Positions 59,807 through 64,000 of a stretch of DNA of 64,000 bases are shown here, piece by piece. This stretch comes from Natronomonas sp. (GTDB lineage Archaea > Halobacteriota > Halobacteria > Halobacteriales > Haloarculaceae): the NCBI RefSeq assembly GCF_028274965.1, contig NZ_JAQCNO010000018.1, forward strand, positions 1 through 64,000. The letters are read 5' to 3'. The translations under genes and the position numbers were made by a program. The stretch's first letter is position 1, and the number at the start of each line of letters is the position of its first letter. The notes beneath the pieces were generated by a model, which had not been told where the DNA came from, did not search any database, and saw nothing but the letters and a program-made list of their open reading frames with translations.

Positions 59807-60754
59807 ATGGACAGACGCAGTATCGTCCTCGCCGCGGCGGTCGCCGGAGGCCTCCTGGCGCTCGTGTCGGGCGCCGCGCTCTCCGGGTCGGTCCCCCCGG
59901 AGTACCGGGTGGTCGTGGACGCTACCGGTCCAACCGAGTGGGAGCACCTCCCCCCGGAGGCGAAGGCGGTCGTCCGGACCGCGCTCGCGGCCTCGGGACC
60001 GGTCAATGTCACCTTCGGTGCGTCCGGGAGCTACGGGAACAACACGACGGATTTCGGCTCGTACCCCGACGACCTGCCGCAGTTCGACGTCGACCAGACT
60101 GAACCCAGCCGGACGGTGATCGAACGCAACGGCACCGTGTACGTCTTTTCGGCGGGGTTCGTCGGGGGTCCCGACGGCGGGACGGTCGCGGTCGACATCG
60201 CGGACAGGACCGACGCCGCCAAGATACGGCGGGGTGACCTGTCGCCGCACGGACGCACGGTGCTCGACGTGGCGGAGACCGACGGCGCGGCCGCGTTCTA
60301 CACCGACCGCCCCTCGGCGTTCGAGGACGGACTCGACGCGACACCCGACAGCCTGCTCGCGTTGGTCGTCTCCGACGCCGACCTGTTCGTGGTCGCCGAC
60401 GGCGACACCCACCGGACGGTGGTCGTCTCCAGCCCGAACACCTTCGCCTCGCTCGGGGGCGCTCTCACGCTTGCGGTGGTTGCCGGGTCGCTCGCGACAG
60501 TCCCGGCGGTCGCCCTGTTCGGTGCCCGGCGAGTCGGGTGGTCGCTCGCAACGGCGGCCGGGGTCGCGGTCGCCGTCCTCCCGGTCGCGCTCGCACGGAT
60601 CGTGGCGGTCGGGCCCTCTGCGCTTCTCGTCCGTCGGTTCCGGGAACTGTCCCACCTGGTCGTGCTGCCGGCCGTCGGGGCGTTGGTGTGTGTCGGCGTC
60701 GTTCGGATGTGGGTGAGACGCGACCGGTCCCCGACCGACGACACCGGGAAGTAG
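59807..60754 (+). CDS. Secreted/membrane protein, unknown function
   Basis: A 315-residue protein with a signal-type first helix (MDRRSIVLAAAVAGGLLAL), an extracellular domain of about 190 residues containing potential N-glycosylation sites (NVT, NNT, NGT), and then three C-terminal helices (about 220-240, 245-263, 280-300) before a charged tail. The layout is typical of haloarchaeal membrane proteins with a large exterior domain. No homologue is recognised. It is divergent from the CARF-like regulator (108 bases between starts), which may control it. Confidence 0.68.
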   Translation: MDRRSIVLAAAVAGGLLALVSGAALSGSVPPEYRVVVDATGPTEWEHLPPEAKAVVRTALAASGPVNVTFGASGSYGNNTTDFGSYPDDLPQFDVDQTEPSRTVIERNGTVYVFSAGFVGGPDGGTVAVDIADRTDAAKIRRGDLSPHGRTVLDVAETDGAAAFYTDRPSAFEDGLDATPDSLLALVVSDADLFVVADGDTHRTVVVSSPNTFASLGGALTLAVVAGSLATVPAVALFGARRVGWSLATAAGVAVAVLPVALARIVAVGPSALLVRRFRELSHLVVLPAVGALVCVGVVRMWVRRDRSPTDDTGK

Positions 60755-60859
60755 GAGGCCCCCGCCCAACACAATCGTCGTATCCAACCCGTATCCTGAA
60801 CGAGATGTCACGACAGACCGTCCGGGAGGCACTGTACGTCGACCAGCATCCCCGGCCTC

Positions 60860-60886
60860 GCCGGCCCCGACCGGGAGTGGGCCGGC
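60860..60886. other. Hairpin-forming inverted repeat upstream of the spermidine-synthase-like gene
   Basis: gccggccc (60860-60867) and gggccggc (60879-60886) form a perfect 8-bp stem with an 11-base loop between the two plus-strand genes. It may end the upstream transcript, although no T-run follows. Confidence 0.4.
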
Positions 60887-60901
60887 ACCGTCGTGTCGAC
60901 A

Positions 60902-60910
60902 GCTTTTATC
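60902..60910 (+). promoter_or_regulatory. TATA-like box for the spermidine-synthase-like gene
   Basis: gcttttatc lies 26-34 bases upstream of the ATG at 60936. Confidence 0.6.
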
Positions 60911-60935
60911 GGCGGCTACCCGTAGGCGACAGCGA

Positions 60936-62531
60936 ATGAGTTACGCCCAGGTTCGGTCCCTCCGCCGGATCACCGCGCCGGAGCTGGCCGTCTTCGTCTC
61001 CGGCGTGGCGAGCATGGGGCTCGAGATCCTCGCGGGCCGCATGATCGCCCCCGAGTTCGGCAGCAGCATCTACACGTGGGGAAGCATCATCGGCGTGTTC
61101 CTGGCGGCGCTGAGCTTGGGGTACCACTACGGCGGCAAGCGCGCCGCCGAGCGGGCGAGCGTCGAGCGCCTCTCGTGGCTGTTGCTCGGCACCGCCGCCT
61201 ACGTCGCGCTCGTGATCTTCGCCGGCGACATCCTGTTGGGCGCCGGGTCGGCGTTCCCGCTGCCCGGTCGGTTCGCCTCGCTGCCCGCCGTCACGCTGCT
61301 TTTCGGTCCGCCGACGTACCTCCTCGGGTTTATCAGCCCCTACGCCGCCGAGCTCTCGGGGACGGAGGCCGTCGGCGAGGCCTCGGGCCGCGTGTACGCC
61401 GTCGGCACGGTCGGCAGCATCCTCGGGGCGTTCGGGACGACGTTTCTCCTCATCCCCGCCCTCGGCATCGACGCGATCGGCTTTCTGTTCGGCGCCGTGC
61501 TCGTCGTGACCGCGCTGTCGATCTCGCTGCCGTCGATCGATCGGGAGCCCTTCTTCGCGACGATCGGCGTCGGACTCTTGTTGATCGCCGCGATCGGCAG
61601 CGGCGCCGTCGGCGTCTCCTCGGGCGGGCAGGTCGTCTACCAGACCCAAACCCCGTACCAGGAACTCGAGGTCACGGACCTCGGGGACACGCGGACGCTG
61701 TACCTGGACGGCCAGCGCCACAGCGCGATGAACCTCGAGGACCCCGACCGGCACGTCTTCGGGTACACGCGGTACTTCCACATGCCGTATCTCTTCGCGG
61801 AGGACCCCGAGGAGATCGACCGCGTGCTGTTCGTCGGCGGCGGCGGCTTCTCGGGGCCGAAGCGGTTCGTCTCGGAGTACAACGCGACCGTCGACGTCGT
61901 CGAGATCGACCCCGAGGTCATCGACGTCGCAACGGAGTACTTCCGCGTCGAGGAGTCCGAGCGACTCAACATCTACAACGACGACGGCCGTCGCTTCCTC
62001 GATGAGACCGACCGCACCTACGATCTGATCGTCCTAGACGCCTACAAGAAGGACAAGGTCCCATTCGAGTTGACGACGGTCGAGTTCATGGAACTGACGA
62101 GCGAGCGACTCTCTGAGGACGGGATCCTCTTTGCGAACCTCATCGCCGCGCCGAACGGCCCCGCCTCGGAGTTCTATCGCGCCGAGTACCGGACGATGGA
62201 GCAGGTCTACCCGCGGGTGTACAGCTTCCCGACGGCCGGTCCGGGCGTCGTACAGAACATCGAAATCGTCGCAACAAAGAACCCCGAGACCGTCACGGAA
62301 TCGCAACTGCAGGCGCGGAACCGCGACCGGGAGATCGGGATCGATCTCGAACGCGAGATCGAGAACTACCGGCGCGACGAGCCGACCGACGACGTGCCGA
62401 TCCTCCGGGACGACCGCGCGCCGGTCGACAGCCTGCTCGATCCCATGGTCGGCCAGCGGTACGTCATCGAACAGGCCCCGCCGCCGAACGCGACGGCGAC
62501 CGGAACCGGAACCGGGACCGGGACCGGCTGA
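60936..62531 (+). CDS. Membrane-bound spermidine-synthase-like protein
   Basis: A 531-residue fusion. Residues 1 to about 225 form about seven helices like those of an MFS/spermidine-synthase-linked transporter domain. Residues about 250-470 are an aminopropyltransferase-like methyltransferase fold: LFVGGGGFSGPKRF (SAM-type glycine loop), VVEIDPEVIDVA (acidic end of strand 2), NDDGRRFL and IVLDAYKKDKVPFELTT (strand 4 with the catalytic-region Asp). The C-terminus is a Thr/Gly repeat. Whether it makes polyamines or uses another donor is not proven; similar fused proteins are poorly characterised. Confidence 0.82.
   Translation: MSYAQVRSLRRITAPELAVFVSGVASMGLEILAGRMIAPEFGSSIYTWGSIIGVFLAALSLGYHYGGKRAAERASVERLSWLLLGTAAYVALVIFAGDILLGAGSAFPLPGRFASLPAVTLLFGPPTYLLGFISPYAAELSGTEAVGEASGRVYAVGTVGSILGAFGTTFLLIPALGIDAIGFLFGAVLVVTALSISLPSIDREPFFATIGVGLLLIAAIGSGAVGVSSGGQVVYQTQTPYQELEVTDLGDTRTLYLDGQRHSAMNLEDPDRHVFGYTRYFHMPYLFAEDPEEIDRVLFVGGGGFSGPKRFVSEYNATVDVVEIDPEVIDVATEYFRVEESERLNIYNDDGRRFLDETDRTYDLIVLDAYKKDKVPFELTTVEFMELTSERLSEDGILFANLIAAPNGPASEFYRAEYRTMEQVYPRVYSFPTAGPGVVQNIEIVATKNPETVTESQLQARNRDREIGIDLEREIENYRRDEPTDDVPILRDDRAPVDSLLDPMVGQRYVIEQAPPPNATATGTGTGTGTG
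62498..62527 (+). repeat. Five hexamer repeats encoding the C-terminal Thr-Gly tail
   Basis: Five copies of (g/a)accgg in frame encode alternating Thr and Gly at the end of the spermidine-synthase-like protein, so the tail length is likely to vary between strains. Confidence 0.85.
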
Positions 62532-62584
62532 CCGCGCTCGGTCGAGCCCGGCCCCCGACGCGCGGTGTCACGGCGGCCTCGCAG

Positions 62585-62594
62585 GAATTAAAAG
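62585..62594 (+). promoter_or_regulatory. TATA-like box for the winged-helix regulator
   Basis: gaattaaaag lies 24-33 bases upstream of the ATG at 62618. Confidence 0.6.
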
Positions 62595-62617
62595 GCTCGC
62601 TAGCCGAGTATCACACG

Positions 62618-62974
62618 ATGAGCACTGCCGCCGACGCCGACCTCTCGGAGATCGAACGCGAAGCGTTGGAACTGATACGCACGACCGGTGGCATCCACCA
62701 AAGCGAGTTCTGGAAGCGACTCGAGATCGACTCCCGGAAGGGCAGCCGCATCATCGACAAACTCGAGGAGTTGGAGCTGATCGAGCGCTCCGAGACCGTC
62801 TACGAGGGCCACAACACCTACCTCGTGACGCCCGTTCTCGACCCCCGCGACCTCGATTTCTCGCTGCTGATGGCCGGTGATATGCTCTCGCCGTTCGTCG
62901 GCGACGAGGAGATCGACCCACAGAGCGACGCCTTCTCGCAGTGGGTCATGAACCTGGCCTACGAGGAGTACTGA
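62618..62974 (+). CDS. Small winged-helix transcription regulator
   Basis: A 118-residue protein. Residues about 8-70 form a winged helix of the MarR/Lrp-like kind: EREALELIRTTGGIHQSEFWKRLEIDSRKGSRIIDKLEELELIER, a typical haloarchaeal arrangement with the recognition helix in SRKGSRIIDKL. The remaining 45 residues are an acidic extension without motif. The strong TATA-like box and the clear start make it reliable. Targets are unknown; it is convergent with a small membrane protein gene. Confidence 0.82.
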   Translation: MSTAADADLSEIEREALELIRTTGGIHQSEFWKRLEIDSRKGSRIIDKLEELELIERSETVYEGHNTYLVTPVLDPRDLDFSLLMAGDMLSPFVGDEEIDPQSDAFSQWVMNLAYEEY

Positions 62975-63013
62975 CCGGTGCCGACCTGAACCGCCCCTTG
63001 GAGCCGCGGGCTC

Positions 63014-63394
63014 TCAGAGCCGCGAGGGGTCCGTCTCGACGTACTCCATCGACGCGACGACCCAGAACAGAACGCCGGCGGCGACGAAGACGACGGCCAC
63101 CGGCGGAACCGGCGCGCCCGTCGGCGGATCGCCGGCGCCGAACAGGGCGATCCCCGTTGCGACCGACAGGAGACTCAGACACACCGGGACGAGAGCGCCC
63201 CACGACGAGCGAGCGCCCGGCGAGGGGTCCGGCTCCGCTGGGGCCGCCTCTGAGGGCGCCGACGCCGACGTGGTCCGGGTCGAGACCGGTGCTGAAGCTG
63301 AGGCTGATTGTGGCTCCGAACCCGAACCCGAACCTGACGCTGCGGTCGCGGTCGACAGGTCCGCGTCCGGCCGTGGGTTCCGTTCCGATGACAT
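63014..63394 (-). CDS. Small two-span membrane protein, unknown function
   Basis: A 126-residue protein: the first 62 residues are a Ser/Ala/Pro/Glu-rich disordered, acidic region, followed by two helices (about 68-86 and 98-116) and a short tail (EYVETDPSRL). It resembles many lineage-specific haloarchaeal membrane proteins. Codon use and start are acceptable, but there is no independent evidence for expression. It is the last gene before the right-hand nuo fragment. Confidence 0.5.
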   Translation of the reverse strand: MSSERNPRPDADLSTATAASGSGSGSEPQSASASAPVSTRTTSASAPSEAAPAEPDPSPGARSSWGALVPVCLSLLSVATGIALFGAGDPPTGAPVPPVAVVFVAAGVLFWVVASMEYVETDPSRL

Positions 63395-63576
63395 GTGTGT
63401 TCGGTACGGCCGCGCTCGGGAGCCGACGCCGGCGCTCCGGGGCCGACCCGCGAGGGGGCCGTTTCTGCACTACCCTACCGGGGCAAGACACCTGGCGGTA
63501 CGGACTGTTTCGAGCGCTGATTCCGGCTGATCTGATTGCATACCGCCCCCGAGTCCCTAACCGCGGGACGCCTGCG
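63395..63576. other. Intergenic region at the right end of the split nuo operon
   Basis: This 182-base gap lies directly downstream of nuoI. No gene, tRNA, transposon end or long repeat is visible. I compared it by eye with the 16765-16876 gap and found no obvious shared inverted sequence. Confidence 0.5.
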
Positions 63577-64000
63577 CTACTGGTAGTCGAGTTCGCCCTC
63601 GCCCTCGCCGACCCAGCCGCTCCGGTCCGGCTCTCTGGCCGCGAGAGGGTCGATGTCGTTGTACCAGGGGACGTTCTTCAGCTGCTCTTTGTTGTACGCC
63701 AGGTCGTCCTTCGTGTCCCCGGTGAACTCGAAGTTCTGGGTCAGGAGGATGGCGTCGACCGGACAGACCTCCTCGCAGAGCCGACAGTAGATGCACTGTC
63801 CGACGTGGAGGTTGTACTGCTCGCCGTTGCGCTTGTCGTCCATCACGATCTGGATCGTGTCGTTCGGACAGACGTTCTCGCACTGGCGACACCAGATGCA
63901 GCGCTCCTGTGAGAACTTGTGGACGCCCCGGAACCGCGGGGAGACCTCGGGGGTCTCCTCGGGGTACTGGACGGTGAACTTCTCGCCGTCCAGGGCGTGT
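63577..64000 (-). CDS. nuoI: NADH-quinone oxidoreductase subunit I (NuoI), 5'-truncated
   Basis: The right edge cuts this gene; about 140 codons are visible and the N-terminus lies outside the window. Two ferredoxin-type clusters are clear: CIWCRQCENVCP and CIYCRLCEEVCP, each with CxxCxxCxxxCP spacing. The following FEFTGDTKDDLAYNKEQL is typical of haloarchaeal NuoI, the 4Fe-4S subunit in the peripheral arm that relays electrons to quinone. In other haloarchaea nuoI is followed directly by nuoJ1; here it ends in a gene-free gap, and its continuation is 46.7 kb to the left on the other strand. Confidence 0.93.
   Translation of the reverse strand, partial: HALDGEKFTVQYPEETPEVSPRFRGVHKFSQERCIWCRQCENVCPNDTIQIVMDDKRNGEQYNLHVGQCIYCRLCEEVCPVDAILLTQNFEFTGDTKDDLAYNKEQLKNVPWYNDIDPLAAREPDRSGWVGEGEGELDYQ

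Noticed and set aside
60805-60939. 44-codon open frame before the spermidine-synthase-like gene
   Set aside because: It starts with ATG but is highly Arg/Pro-rich, spans the hairpin and the TATA box of the next gene, and overlaps that start; it is more likely promoter DNA than a gene.
1-64000. tRNA, rRNA, CRISPR array, transposase or integrase
   Set aside because: I looked in the gaps on both strands and saw no cloverleaf-like sequence, repeated spacer pattern or mobile-element gene; no gap exceeds about 285 bases.

Overview
The window is chromosomal DNA of a halophilic archaeon (class Halobacteria). The evidence is a very high GC content, strongly acidic proteins, TATA-like boxes about 22-33 bases upstream of start codons with little or no leader (leaderless mRNAs), Tat-type lipoproteins, class I HMG-CoA reductase for isoprenoid lipids, CetZ, F420 and menaquinone genes, a NuoEFG-less type complex I and an A-type haem-copper oxidase cluster. 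Genus cannot be fixed from the sequence alone. I see no tRNA, rRNA, transposase, CRISPR array or prophage; this is core chromosome with some lineage-specific small membrane proteins.

Layout. 1-3.2 kb: two overlapping genes for a secreted surface-protein pair. 3.2-10.5 kb: RNase HII, the F420 genes cofH, cofG and cofC, and a tubulin-like CetZ gene that heads the operon containing cofC and cofG; then an NDUFA9-like epimerase. 10.6-15.1 kb: menaquinone genes menB, menA, menC, menE. 15.2-16.8 kb: an NRDE/TANGO2 protein and an SDR with an altered active site. 16.9-22.9 kb: complex I genes nuoJ1, J2, K, L, M, N. 22.9-25.3 kb: a Rossmann-DHH phosphoesterase and a CBS-ParB-like protein. 25.3-35.6 kb: cytochrome oxidase (coxA, B, C), haem O synthase fused to a CtaA-like half, several small 'cox cluster' membrane proteins, an ABC exporter, 5-formyl-THF cyclo-ligase and a CtaM-like protein. 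35.8-42.4 kb: glycosyltransferase, FAD synthase with a JAMM protease, and glutamate synthase. 42.6-46.5 kb: a zinc-ribbon protein, an FNT channel, a UspA protein and HMG-CoA reductase. 46.7-50.3 kb: nadA-nadB-nadC. 50.3-63.4 kb: PspA, ThrS, an aldo-keto reductase, an XRE-like regulator, tandem YdjM-like membrane proteins, a Tat lipoprotein, a CARF-like regulator, a membrane-bound spermidine-synthase-like protein and a winged-helix regulator. The right edge cuts nuoI on the minus strand.

How they fit together. Much of the window serves respiration: menaquinone synthesis, the quinone-reducing complex I arm, the terminal oxidase with its haem and copper assembly factors, and supply of FAD, NAD and F420.

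The most striking structural observation is that the nuo operon is split. nuoI ends at 63577 on the minus strand, whereas nuoJ1-N begin at 16877 on the plus strand. Inverting about 46.7 kb between these points would restore the usual order nuoI-J1-J2-K-L-M-N. Other points worth a second look are missing catalytic lysines in the SDR (Lys to Asn) and in MenE (Lys to Thr), a decayed member of a tandem hydrolase pair, a 128-base tract with no adenine, a CetZ/F420 operon, and a CARF-type regulator without CRISPR.
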